Positions 6,640 through 13,908 of a stretch of 27,016 nt of DNA are shown one piece after another (position 1 is the first letter of the stretch; every line of letters starts with the position of its first letter). The position numbers and the translations under genes are program-made. The stretch lies in NCBI GenBank assembly GCA_002413395.1, contig DHWX01000062.1, positions 1 to 27,016 of the forward strand, in the 5' to 3' direction. A model generated the notes under the pieces. That model made no database searches. It was not told the origin of the DNA and was given only the letters and a program-made list of their open reading frames with translations. This DNA is from Polaromonas sp. UBA5171 (GTDB taxonomy: Bacteria; Pseudomonadota; Gammaproteobacteria; Burkholderiales; Burkholderiaceae_C).

Positions 6640-6683
6640 GCTAGGCAGCAAAAACGCTCGATGCCTAGCGTCAATTTATTTTT
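6640..6683 (+). terminator. Probable terminator after putative rep gene
   Basis: Perfect 8-bp arms GCTAGGCA (6640-6647) and TGCCTAGC (6662-6669) with a 14-nt loop, followed four bases later by the T-rich ATTTATTTTT (6674-6683). It lies in the 311-bp space between the convergent putative rep and integrase genes (6511-6821), where I see no credible gene. Confidence 0.5.
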
Positions 6684-6821
6684 GGGAACTTTGAACGACC
6701 TTAGACATTGCGGCCGCCGCTTGGGTTGCCCGACCTTGCGGTTCAAGGCGTCGTCAACAGCATCAACAAAGCCGCGCAAAGCCCGCCAGGCGCGTTTTAT
6801 TTTGTTTCCCCGCCCAACCCC

Positions 6822-8879
6822 TCACCGTGCGTCGGCGGTCGCTGTGGGGCTTCCCGTGACCGTGCCATAAATCTCTTCGTTCAGCGGCCCCATATCTTCC
6901 CGGCCCCGCCGTTCGGCCTCTTTGTTGCTGAGCGCGACACGAATCTGACCGACCGCGAAATCAATGTCGAACTTCGCAATCGCGGGAAGATCGTAGGCAA
7001 GGCCAGAAATCAGCGCCAGCATTTCTTCCGGTGTCGTGGTCGTGTAGTGCCGAACATTCACGTCGTCGCCAGGTTTGTGGCCAAGCACGCTATAGCGGAT
7101 GAACTTCTTAAAATCCTCATCGGCGAACGGCAAGGCCGCCAGCGGCACGCGGACAAGTCCATTGTTCATGTTGTGGCGCAGACAGTGGAACACGTGCAAC
7201 AAATCGCGCGGCATGCCAAGCGCCTTCAACATGGCAGACATCTTGCGAATTGACTCCTTCGCGTACCTGGCGTCTGTCTTCGCGTGTGTCAGCTCAGGGA
7301 AGACGCGCCGAAAGCCCTCCTGACGCAAGCGCTCGCAGTATTCAAGAAAGCCAAGATCAATCAGCACCTGATGCAGCGGCACAATCCGCTTGCTAGGGTC
7401 ATTTTTGACACTTTTGTCCTTCGTGTACTCATTGATGTCCAAGTGCCAGACACCGGCTTCAGACCGCTTTATGTCAGTCAAGTGCAACTGTGACGCCTCA
7501 CTGATTCGGCAGCCAGCGTATAGCCCAAGCAAAGGCAGCCAATACTCAAACGGATACCACTTGCGCGGCCTCTTGAAGTGTGCGCCGCTTCCTGTCTGAA
7601 ACCACGATTGGCCAAAGATCAGTTTCAGCTCATCGGGGTTGAAAGGCCCGCGCCCTTCGTCGTCGTCCTTGACGCGCCCGATGTCCTTGCGCTCTGCGCG
7701 CGTGCGCCCGGTTTCACCTTGCAGTGACGCTGCCGGATTTTCCTTTATCCAGTCCTTTTGCAGCCATGCAAACAACCGACCAAGCCATTGCATGCGCTCA
7801 CGCTGCATATCGAGGGTCATCAAAGGCCAATCGACACCAGCCGCACGGACAGCATCGACCGTCTCCTTCATCGTCGGGCGTCTCAACTCTTTCGGCAGGC
7901 TGTTCGCGTTCCCTGGCAGAGTTCTCAACGGGCCATCGCGGAAGGCCCGGAGCTTGTCGGCGTCAATCTCGCTAAGGGGCAGGTCACCCATGAACTCAGC
8001 GAACACCTTCATTCCGTTTTTCCGCTGACGCTGCTCTGACACGCTGGCAAGGTCGCCAGGTAGTCCGCTGGCGTCAGCACAGTAGGCTTCAAGGGCCTCA
8101 GAAAACAGCTTGTTGGCATGTTTACCGGCAAAGTCCCTTGCCGGTATTGCTGGCGTCCTGGCTTCTTGCGCTCGCTGAATCTGCTCTGTTGTCAGCTCAC
8201 GCGCCAACCGAAGCCGGATTGCATCAATTTGCCGCGTCTCGACCTCAAGATTACCCACGTCACAGCACACCGTCACGTCAGGGACAAACACTTTGCCGGG
8301 GCTTTTAGGAAGATCAAACAGCATCACGTCAACGGACTCAAGATCGCCCGAGATAATCGCGCTCGCAACATGAAGCGAATTGGATACGGGCAGCATGCCG
8401 CTGAATGTGGTTCCGATGGCATCGTCGGGCATTTGTGACGGAGTCGGCACGACACGCGCCACGCCACCGGAAACAGAGCCATCGCGCTCAAGTTCGTCAC
8501 CGGTCAGGATGTGCCCTGGCGTACTGACCAAGCGGCAATGCAGTTTCAGGCTGTAGGTGGACGCGATGCGCAGCAACCAATTGCGCTCGACGCCTATTGA
8601 CGCAGCGGCTTCGACAATCGACATGTATCCGCCAACGGTCAGGGCCGGGGCTTTGTTGATCAGTTTCAATACATCGGGATTCATGGCGACGGACTCTAAC
8701 TCTAAAAGCTGCCTTCGCCAGACCGCAACCAGGACGGCAGCGACCAGCTTTGCAATATGCAATTCGTGAGTCTTGCAGGATTGAATGAACTCGCGACGGC
8801 CTGTCGCTTCACGTAATCGCGCCGGGACAACCAAGCGCGCCCACCAGACGCCGCCACGACGCGCAAGATGCTTCGACAT
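6822..8879 (-). CDS. int: Large tyrosine recombinase (integrase)
   Basis: 685 residues from the ATG at 8879, which is preceded by GGTGGAG and begins MSKHLARRGGVWWARLVVPA, a common integrase N-terminus. The frame is open further upstream to 8945 without a better start. The C-terminal catalytic domain has all key residues: Arg458 in AGCRISEAS, the HCLRH motif (His565, Arg568), LGHK (His601) and the nucleophile Tyr612 in VRHYTT. It is much longer than the usual 350-450 residues: about 230 extra N-terminal residues precede the core-binding region. It lies beside the tRNA 3' end and surely catalyses integration there. No separate excisionase is recognised, though the small genes at 4518 or 4951 could serve. 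Confidence 0.92.
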   Translation of the reverse strand: MSKHLARRGGVWWARLVVPARLREATGRREFIQSCKTHELHIAKLVAAVLVAVWRRQLLELESVAMNPDVLKLINKAPALTVGGYMSIVEAAASIGVERNWLLRIASTYSLKLHCRLVSTPGHILTGDELERDGSVSGGVARVVPTPSQMPDDAIGTTFSGMLPVSNSLHVASAIISGDLESVDVMLFDLPKSPGKVFVPDVTVCCDVGNLEVETRQIDAIRLRLARELTTEQIQRAQEARTPAIPARDFAGKHANKLFSEALEAYCADASGLPGDLASVSEQRQRKNGMKVFAEFMGDLPLSEIDADKLRAFRDGPLRTLPGNANSLPKELRRPTMKETVDAVRAAGVDWPLMTLDMQRERMQWLGRLFAWLQKDWIKENPAASLQGETGRTRAERKDIGRVKDDDEGRGPFNPDELKLIFGQSWFQTGSGAHFKRPRKWYPFEYWLPLLGLYAGCRISEASQLHLTDIKRSEAGVWHLDINEYTKDKSVKNDPSKRIVPLHQVLIDLGFLEYCERLRQEGFRRVFPELTHAKTDARYAKESIRKMSAMLKALGMPRDLLHVFHCLRHNMNNGLVRVPLAALPFADEDFKKFIRYSVLGHKPGDDVNVRHYTTTTPEEMLALISGLAYDLPAIAKFDIDFAVGQIRVALSNKEAERRGREDMGPLNEEIYGTVTGSPTATADAR

Positions 8880-8960
8880 GCTCCACCTTTTGTAGCAGAG
8901 CGATGTAGCAGGAGGCCAAAAAACCAAAAAGCCCTTGAAAATCAAGGGTGTTGGTCTGCT

Positions 8961-8977
8961 TGGTGCGGCTGGCGGGG
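8961..8977 (+). repeat. Right attachment-site repeat inside tRNA-Arg
   Basis: The tRNA-side copy of the 17-bp repeat. Because the element carries these bases, integration leaves the tRNA intact. The integrase start codon is only about 80 bp away. Confidence 0.8.
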
Positions 8978-9036
8978 ATCGAACCCACGACCCTTGGCTT
9001 CGGAGGCCAATACTCTATCCACTGAGCTACAGCCGC
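8961..9036 (-). tRNA. tRNA-Arg (anticodon CCG)
   Basis: 76 nt with a full cloverleaf: acceptor GCGGCTG (5' end at 9036) pairs with CAGCCGC; D-arm with AGCTCAGTGGATAGAGT; anticodon stem TTGGC/GCCAA around loop CTCCGAA, giving anticodon CCG; T-loop GGTTCGATCCC; discriminator A at 8964; and encoded CCA at 8963-8961. It reads CGG codons. The 3' end is duplicated at 1908-1924, which marks it as the integration site of the 7-kb element. Confidence 0.95.
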
Positions 9037-9177
9037 AACGCTGAAAAATGTCATGTCCGATGTCTGCTGGAGGGCGTCCATATCGGGGCAATTGACCTGT
9101 GCGCCAGGCTCACATCGCACAGAGCGCCTGATTCTATCAGTCAGCCTTGGTACGCGCAGGTTTTTAAAGCCCACGCT

Positions 9178-9204
9178 TATAATCCGCCTCTGCCGCGCAG
9201 AGGC
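9178..9204 (+). promoter_or_regulatory. -10 element and leader hairpin of the cytochrome gene
   Basis: A perfect TATAAT at 9178-9183 is followed by a perfect hairpin GCCTCTGC-CGC-GCAGAGGC (9186-9204). The start of transcription would fall inside or just after the first arm, so the hairpin may sit at the very 5' end of the mRNA. No good -35 box is found at 16-18 bp, which suggests an activator or a weak promoter. GAGGA at 9243-9247 is the ribosome binding site for the ATG at 9252. Confidence 0.5.
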
Positions 9205-9251
9205 TGCAGCAGCCTGCGATAGCCCCGATTTCCAGTTTTTTTGAGGACGCC

Positions 9252-10217
9252 ATGAGCGCAAACGACTCCATCACGACCCATGACGAAGCCCACACTGGCC
9301 CGATCAAGAACCCGAAGCAGTTGCTGACGGCGGTTTTTTTCGCCTTCGTGGTTCCCATTTTTTCCATTATCGGGCTGGCACTTTATGTGAACTCGGGCAA
9401 CAAGCCTGCTGCAGGCGCGGGTGATGCGGAAAGGGCCCTGGCGCAGCGCATCCAGAAAGTCGGCATGATTGAACTTCGCGATGTCAATCGCCCGCTCAAG
9501 TCGGGTGAAGAAGTCTTCAAGGCCCAATGCGTGACCTGTCACGGCACGGGCGTGGCCGGTGCACCCAAGTTCGGTGATGCGGCGGCTTGGGCCCCCCGCA
9601 TCAAGACGGGTTTTGCGGCACTCTGGAATTCAGCGCTCAAGGGGAAAAACAACATGCCCCCGCAAGGCGGCGGCAGCTTTGAAGACATCGAGGTCGGCCG
9701 CGCCGTGGTGTACATGACGACAGCCGCCGGCGGAAAATTTGCGGAGCCCGCCGCGCCTGCTGCCGCGGCAGCGACCGCATCCGCCACGGCACCAGTTGCT
9801 ACTCCTGTTGTTGCTACTGCTACTGCTGCTGCTACTGCTACTGCTACTGCTACTGCTACTGCTACTGCTACTGTTGCTGTTGCTGCACCCGCCGCTCCAG
9901 CCACAGTTGTTGCAACCCCAACGGCTCCTGTGACTGCTCCTGCCACCCCCGCCAAGACAGTCGCCGCGGCTGCTGGCTCTGGTGCCGGTGAGGCCCTGTA
10001 CAAACAGGTGTGTGTTGCTTGCCATGCCGCTGGAGTAGCCGGCGCGCCAAAATTTGGCGACAAGGCTGCCTGGGCACCGCGTATCCAGACCGGGCTCGAT
10101 GCCCTGTACCAAAGCGCGCTTCACGGCAAAAATGTCATGCCGCCCAAGGGGGGATCTGCCGCCTCTGACGCCGACGTCAAAGCTGCAGTTGAATACATGG
10201 TGAATGCGGCGAAATAA
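9252..10217 (+). CDS. Membrane-anchored diheme cytochrome c (c5-like)
   Basis: 321 residues. One transmembrane anchor at about 24-46 (LLTAVFFAFVVPIFSIIGLALYV) puts the rest in the periplasm. Two cytochrome c domains each carry a CxxCH heme site, CVTCH at 93-97 and CVACH at 254-258, and an axial Met in NNMPPQGG (about 135) and NVMPPKGG (about 296). Both domains share AGAPKFGD-AAWAPRI, so they arose by duplication. They are joined by an Ala/Thr/Pro/Val linker of about 80 residues, part of which is encoded by a (GCTACT)n microsatellite. It likely carries electrons in a respiratory or oxidation chain; the partner is unknown. It is the first gene beyond the tRNA and stands alone. Confidence 0.93.
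   Translation: MSANDSITTHDEAHTGPIKNPKQLLTAVFFAFVVPIFSIIGLALYVNSGNKPAAGAGDAERALAQRIQKVGMIELRDVNRPLKSGEEVFKAQCVTCHGTGVAGAPKFGDAAAWAPRIKTGFAALWNSALKGKNNMPPQGGGSFEDIEVGRAVVYMTTAAGGKFAEPAAPAAAAATASATAPVATPVVATATAAATATATATATATATVAVAAPAAPATVVATPTAPVTAPATPAKTVAAAAGSGAGEALYKQVCVACHAAGVAGAPKFGDKAAWAPRIQTGLDALYQSALHGKNVMPPKGGSAASDADVKAAVEYMVNAAK
9813..9872 (+). repeat. GCTACT hexanucleotide microsatellite in the cytochrome linker
   Basis: Ten hexamers: two GCTACT, one GCTGCT, then seven uninterrupted GCTACT (9831-9872). Each encodes Ala-Thr. Gains or losses keep the frame, so slippage would change only the length of the linker between the two heme domains. Confidence 0.95.
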
Positions 10218-10276
10218 GCAGCGCCAGCGCCTCATTTAAAAATTGGTTTTAGTCCACGCATGATTTGCTGGACTGG

Positions 10277-10855
10277 CTACTGCTTGTGCAGCAACTGCGG
10301 ACTGCGCACATAGCCAAACCGCGTCGGCAAATCGCCTGCCGAAAGTTCTTCGGGCCGCCACCGACCCTGCTCCACGGCATCGGCCGCGTGCGTCATGTCC
10401 TGCGTGTGAACCAGGCCAAAGCCCAGATCGGTTTGCAGGTACACCCGGCCCTGCTCATCCACAATACAGCGCTGGACATGGGCGCTCTGGCCGGTGTGCG
10501 ACGTGACCGCCAAGCCAGGGGCTGCATCAACGCGCCAGATCAGCGGCGTGGCTTGCAGCTCCACATACACGCGCTGTGGGCCGTTCTGGAAAAACCATTG
10601 ACCGCGGGTGTCGCTCTCGTAATTGCGCGCAATGAAATCGATCAGCTTTTCGTGCAACAGCCGCGAACCCTGGCTGACCAGACTGCCCGTGGCATCGGGT
10701 GTGGCAAACGGCCCCGCAGCCTGGGCCTGGTCGTCGCGCATGTACCAGTTGCCGCGCGCGTCCAGTGCCAGCCAGCCGTAGCAATCAGGCACATTGGGCC
10801 ATTTCGCGATGGCCTGTCGAACAATATCATCCATGCGACTATTTTGCGCTGCCAT
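10277..10855 (-). CDS. Conserved protein of unknown function
   Basis: 192 residues, or 185 from the second Met (ATG at 10834, MDDIVRQAIAKWPNVPDCYG), the start I consider more likely. There is no signal peptide or membrane segment. The recognisable pattern is KWPNVPDCYGWLALDARGNWYMRDD, with GQWFFQNGPQRVYVELQ in the middle and THTG-type residues later (TSHTGQSA). From memory this matches a cytosolic family widespread in Burkholderiales, possibly annotated as DUF2946; I am not certain of the family name. It is convergent with the cytochrome gene, with only 59 bp between them. No function can be inferred from neighbours. Confidence 0.8.
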   Translation of the reverse strand: MAAQNSRMDDIVRQAIAKWPNVPDCYGWLALDARGNWYMRDDQAQAAGPFATPDATGSLVSQGSRLLHEKLIDFIARNYESDTRGQWFFQNGPQRVYVELQATPLIWRVDAAPGLAVTSHTGQSAHVQRCIVDEQGRVYLQTDLGFGLVHTQDMTHAADAVEQGRWRPEELSAGDLPTRFGYVRSPQLLHKQ

Positions 10856-10886
10856 TGACTGGCCCGCCGCGCCTCAGAGTTAAAAA

Positions 10887-11027
10887 CTACAGTTGCGCCG
10901 CCAGAAAAGCTGTGACCGCTTCAGGCATGACGCACAGGTGCCCCGGAAATCGGCCCAGAGGGAGGTCTGCATGTTGCCGCCCGGAAACCACCGCAGTGCT
11001 ACCTGATCCATGGCTGCCCTTTTCACC
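10887..11027 (-). pseudogene. 3' remnant of an alpha/beta-fold hydrolase
   Basis: 46 codons reading GEKGSHGSGSTAVVSGRQHA, DLPLGRFPGHLCVMPEAV, TAFLAAQL and then a stop. The end is typical of the C-terminus of small alpha/beta hydrolases, with the catalytic His in PGHL. It starts directly after the stop codon (11028-11030) of the preceding gene and stays in the same frame. There is no start codon and no nucleophile or acid region, so the front of the hydrolase gene has been deleted. Readthrough of the TGA would append this tail to the NTF2-like protein, though I see no reason to expect that. Confidence 0.6.
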
Positions 11028-11474
11028 TCAGTGCAGCACGTGCGGGGTTTCCAGCACTTCCTGCATCTCGCGCGAGGTACCGGGGCTGGCATGATGGGCC
11101 ACCATACGCCAGCCTTGCGCCGTCTTGAGATAGACATTGGTGGCAATCACATAGGCGTGGCGTGGGCCTTCCTCGGTCAGCACGTCGATGCGCTCAAGCA
11201 CACTGTGCACGCTGGCGCTCATGGCTTGCACCCGGCGCACCTTTTCGGCATGAACCCGAATGGCACCGTTGGAAAACAGGGTTTCAAACATGGCGCGGAT
11301 GGCCGCTGCGCCCACCAGCCGCGCGCCGCCCGGGTGCACGCAAACCATGTCGTCCTCGTCACTCCAGCAGGCCATGAGCTTGTCAATATCGCCACTTTGC
11401 AGCGCTTCGTAAAAGGCGGCCTCAGTGTCGTCGGCGCTGCCGATGTGGGCCGGAGATATTTTGGCTTTGGACAT
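11028..11474 (-). CDS. NTF2/SnoaL-like domain protein
   Basis: 148 residues from ATG 11474 (MSKAKISPAHIGSADDTEAA); the frame is open to 11546 but the extra segment looks non-native. Features fit the cone-shaped NTF2/SnoaL/DUF4440 fold: a helical start (EAAFYEALQSGDIDKLMACW), then WSDEDDMVCVHPGG, GAAAIRAMFETLF and the terminal strands YLKTAQGWRMVAHHASP. Members act as small-molecule isomerases, cyclases or binding proteins; the substrate cannot be told. It is followed by the remnant of an alpha/beta hydrolase with which it was presumably co-transcribed. It is divergent from lemA. Confidence 0.82.
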   Translation of the reverse strand: MSKAKISPAHIGSADDTEAAFYEALQSGDIDKLMACWSDEDDMVCVHPGGARLVGAAAIRAMFETLFSNGAIRVHAEKVRRVQAMSASVHSVLERIDVLTEEGPRHAYVIATNVYLKTAQGWRMVAHHASPGTSREMQEVLETPHVLH

Positions 11475-11607
11475 AAGGGCAATCAGGTTTGATCGGCAAA
11501 TAAACGAATCGGCCAACGGCATCGCGGCTGGCATCGGGCTTTGCACTGCGCAACACAGGCGCAGGCGACTATGGTAGTGTTATGACTTGCATTTTGGAGG
11601 CATTGCC

Positions 11608-12213
11608 ATGAAATCACGTTTTTTAACTTTGGCTATTGCGGCCGTTTTGAGTTTGCTGCTGACCGGCTGCGGCTATAACGATTTTCAGCGTCTGGACGAA
11701 CAGACCAAATCGGCCTGGTCTGAAGTGCTGAACCAGTACCAGCGCCGCGCTGACCTGGTGCCCAATATTGTGGCCACCGTCAAGGGCGAAACCGCTTTCG
11801 AGCAGGACACGCTGACCAAGGTGATTGAAGCGCGCGCCAAGGCCACGTCGATTCAGGTCACGCCCGAGACGCTCAAGGACCCTGCCGCCTTCAGCAAGTT
11901 CCAGGCGGCCCAGGGTGAGCTGGGCAGTGCGCTGAGCCGCTTGATGGCGGTCAGCGAGCGCTATCCCGACCTCAAGGCCAACCAGGCCTTTCGTGATTTG
12001 CGGGTGCAGCTCGAAGGCACTGAAAACCGCATCACTGTGGCCCGCAACCGCTACATCCAGACGGTGCAGGCGTACAACGTGCTGACACGCAGCTTTCCCA
12101 GCAACCTGACGGCCATGGTTTTCAGTTACAGCGTCAAGCCCAACTTCGCCGTGCAGAACGAGGCGCAAATTGCCGTGCCGCCGCAAGTCAATTTTGACAA
12201 AAAACAGGAATAA
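11608..12213 (+). CDS. lemA: LemA-family lipoprotein
   Basis: 201 residues from the ATG at 11608, set by GGAGG 7 nt upstream (a start at 11587 would ignore it). The signal peptide ends in lipobox LLTGC with the lipid Cys at residue 21. The mature protein is the LemA four-helix bundle: YNDFQRLDEQTKSAWSEVLN, QYQRRADLVPNIVATVKG, LSRLMAVSERYPDLKANQ and ENRITVARNRYIQTVQAYN, all characteristic of the family. Function of LemA proteins is unclear; they occur with TPM-domain proteins, as here, and the three genes 11608-13673 form a tight operon (3- and 5-bp gaps). Confidence 0.95.
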   Translation: MKSRFLTLAIAAVLSLLLTGCGYNDFQRLDEQTKSAWSEVLNQYQRRADLVPNIVATVKGETAFEQDTLTKVIEARAKATSIQVTPETLKDPAAFSKFQAAQGELGSALSRLMAVSERYPDLKANQAFRDLRVQLEGTENRITVARNRYIQTVQAYNVLTRSFPSNLTAMVFSYSVKPNFAVQNEAQIAVPPQVNFDKKQE

Positions 12214-12216
12214 AAA

Positions 12217-13125
12217 GTGCTCTTTTCCCCTGTCTGTCGGGCACGGGCAGCTATTGCCTTAATAGCTTCCTGCATTACCCTGGTGGTCGCCCTGCCACGG
12301 GCCAGCGCGCAGGAGTTGCAGCCCATTCCGGTGCTGACGGCGCATGTGATGGACAGTACCGGCACGCTCAGCGCCGCGCAGAGTCAGGCGCTCGACGGCA
12401 AACTCGCGGCCTTTGAGCAGGCACGCGGCGCGCAGGTGGTGATGCTGCTGGTGCCGACCACGCAGCCCGAAGACATTGCCGCCTATGCGCAGCGCGTGGG
12501 CGACCACTGGAAGATCGGGCGCAAGGACATTGGCGACGGTTTGTTGCTGGTGGTGGCCAAGAATGATCGCAAGGTGCGCATTGAAACCACCAAGGCACTG
12601 GAGGGCGCGATTCCCGATCTGGCGGCAAGCCAGATCATCGACAACGCCATCACCCCACGCTTCAAGCAAGGTGACTTTGCCGGTGGGCTCGATGCCGCCG
12701 CAGACCAGATCATGGCGCGTATCAGCGGCGAAAACCTGCCCGCGCCAGACCACCCTCATGCAGCGCGCGGAAACGGCAAGGGCTTTAACTGGATGAACCT
12801 GGCCTTCTTCCTGTTTTTTGCGGTGTCGATCGGCGGTCGTGTCATGGCGGGATTGCTGGGGCGCAAGGTGGGTTCGGTTGCCACGGGCGGTGCCGTCGGC
12901 GTGCTGGCCTGGATTTTTACCAGCAGTTTGCTTGTGGGCGGCATTGCCGCCTTAGTGGGCGTGGTGTTTGCACTGTTTGCCAGCCTGGGTTCGCTCGGCC
13001 GTGGTGGTTCCTCAGGCTGGGGTGGCACCGGCGGCGGTTGGGGCGGTAGTGGCGGCGGTGGGGGCGGCTTTAGCAGCGGTGGCGGCGGTGATTTTGGCGG
13101 CGGTGGCGCCTCGGGTAGCTGGTAA
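12217..13125 (+). CDS. TPM-domain membrane protein (YgcG family)
   Basis: 302 residues from a GTG start at 12217, preceded by AGGA. A signal peptide ends near ASA-QE (residues 29-33). The TPM domain spans about 40-165: HVMDSTGTLSAAQSQALDGK, GAQVVMLLVPTT, VGDHWKIGRKDIGDGLLLVV and KALEGAIPDL are all typical. Two hydrophobic segments follow (about 187-210 and 225-255), then a glycine-rich tail of about 45 residues rich in GG and SGGGG ending GASGSW. Similar Gly-rich tails are common in this family. The domain faces the periplasm, and roles in photosystem repair or phosphatase activity known for plant relatives are not established here. It is translated directly after lemA. Confidence 0.93.
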   Translation: MLFSPVCRARAAIALIASCITLVVALPRASAQELQPIPVLTAHVMDSTGTLSAAQSQALDGKLAAFEQARGAQVVMLLVPTTQPEDIAAYAQRVGDHWKIGRKDIGDGLLLVVAKNDRKVRIETTKALEGAIPDLAASQIIDNAITPRFKQGDFAGGLDAAADQIMARISGENLPAPDHPHAARGNGKGFNWMNLAFFLFFAVSIGGRVMAGLLGRKVGSVATGGAVGVLAWIFTSSLLVGGIAALVGVVFALFASLGSLGRGGSSGWGGTGGGWGGSGGGGGGFSSGGGGDFGGGGASGSW

Positions 13126-13130
13126 ACATC

Positions 13131-13673
13131 ATGACCAACAAGCTCAAAAGTTTTGTCAGACATCTGTGGCTGGACGCCGCCGATACCCGGCGCGCCATTC
13201 CGCCCGACATGCTCAAGCGCCTGGCGCAGCGGGTTGCGGCAAGTGAGCAGCGCCATAACGGGCAGATTCGCATTTGCGTGGAGTCCTCGCTGCCAATCAG
13301 TTATTTGTGGCGGCTGGGCAAACACCACACCATGGGAGCCCTGGCGCGGCAGCGCGCCGTGATGCTGTTTGGCAAGCTGCGGGTCTGGGACACCGAGCAC
13401 AACAACGGCGTGCTGATTTATCTGCTGCTGGCCGAACACGCCATTGAAATTGTGGCCGACCGCGGCTTGCGGCAGCATGTGAGTCCGGCGCAGTGGCAGG
13501 CCATGCTGGCACGCATGGCCACGGCATTTCGCGACAAGCGCTATGAAGACGGGCTGACTCAGGCGATTGAAGAAACCTCGGAGGCGCTGATGGAGCACTT
13601 CGCGGTGAACCACGCAACTGACGACCCGAAAGCACACCCGAACGAATTGCCCGATACCCCGTTATTGTTGTAG
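13131..13673 (+). CDS. TPM-domain protein, second copy, without signal peptide
   Basis: 180 residues starting five bases after the preceding TPM gene. The core contains the family pattern in shortened form: RVAASEQRHNGQIRICVESS, MLFGKLRVWDTEHNNGVLIY, LLLAEHAIEIVADRGLRQHV and an amphipathic end (FRDKRYEDGLTQAIEETSE). There is no signal peptide; a weak helix near the start (SFVRHLWLDAAD) is not a clear membrane segment, so it is likely cytosolic or peripherally bound. The LemA-TPM-TPM order is common in Burkholderiales (from memory). Confidence 0.9.
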   Translation: MTNKLKSFVRHLWLDAADTRRAIPPDMLKRLAQRVAASEQRHNGQIRICVESSLPISYLWRLGKHHTMGALARQRAVMLFGKLRVWDTEHNNGVLIYLLLAEHAIEIVADRGLRQHVSPAQWQAMLARMATAFRDKRYEDGLTQAIEETSEALMEHFAVNHATDDPKAHPNELPDTPLLL

Positions 13674-13841
13674 CGTTTATCCAAAAAACTGCCACAGCGC
13701 CCATGCCGTCGCATCGGGCTGGTCTTCCGGAATGAACTGCCCGGCCGCCATGCATGACCGGCCACCGCCGACGGCGCATGGGAATCGGCCGTCACGCGCA
13801 AGAAAATTGTGGCGCGATCTCCAATGTCACAATCTGCGCTG

Positions 13842-13865
13842 CGCAACAAACTACCATTTGTTGCG
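13842..13865. promoter_or_regulatory. Inverted repeat upstream of the phc operon (candidate operator)
   Basis: Perfect 9-bp arms CGCAACAAA (13842-13850) and TTTGTTGCG (13857-13865) around CTACCA, ending 43 nt before the phcB-like start. No T-run follows, so it is not a terminator. Dyads of this size are typical dimer binding sites. The 235-bp space 13674-13908 contains no credible gene and must hold the operon promoter; a weak TTGTGG/CAATCT pair near 13806-13835 is possible. Confidence 0.55.
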
Positions 13866-13908
13866 TATCCACCCCCGGTCTTTCCTGTCACTAAGGACGC
13901 CTGACACC

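Larger units (their letters stand above)
1908..8977. mobile_element. Integrative element (about 7.05 kb) in tRNA-Arg(CCG)
   Basis: A 17-bp exact direct repeat bounds the region: TGGTGCGGCTGGCGGGG at 1908-1924 and 8961-8977. The right copy is the 3' end of a complete tRNA-Arg gene, beginning at its encoded CCA. The gene next to the tRNA 3' end is a tyrosine recombinase, the standard layout for tRNA-targeting elements. Contents from left to right are an XRE regulator, a small unknown protein, a lipoprotein, a serine resolvase, an RHH-like gene, two small unknown genes, a putative replication initiator and the integrase. There are no recognisable capsid, secretion or conjugation genes. The combination suggests an integrative plasmid or a small satellite-like element. 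The repeat unit is 7053 bp. Confidence 0.8.

Noticed and set aside
6511..6821. Short frames between the putative rep gene and integrase
   Set aside because: No ribosome binding sites or recognisable protein pattern; the segment holds a terminator-like hairpin between convergent genes.
9630..10235. Serine-, leucine- or alanine-repeat frames over the cytochrome linker
   Set aside because: They only translate the GCTACT microsatellite in wrong frames.
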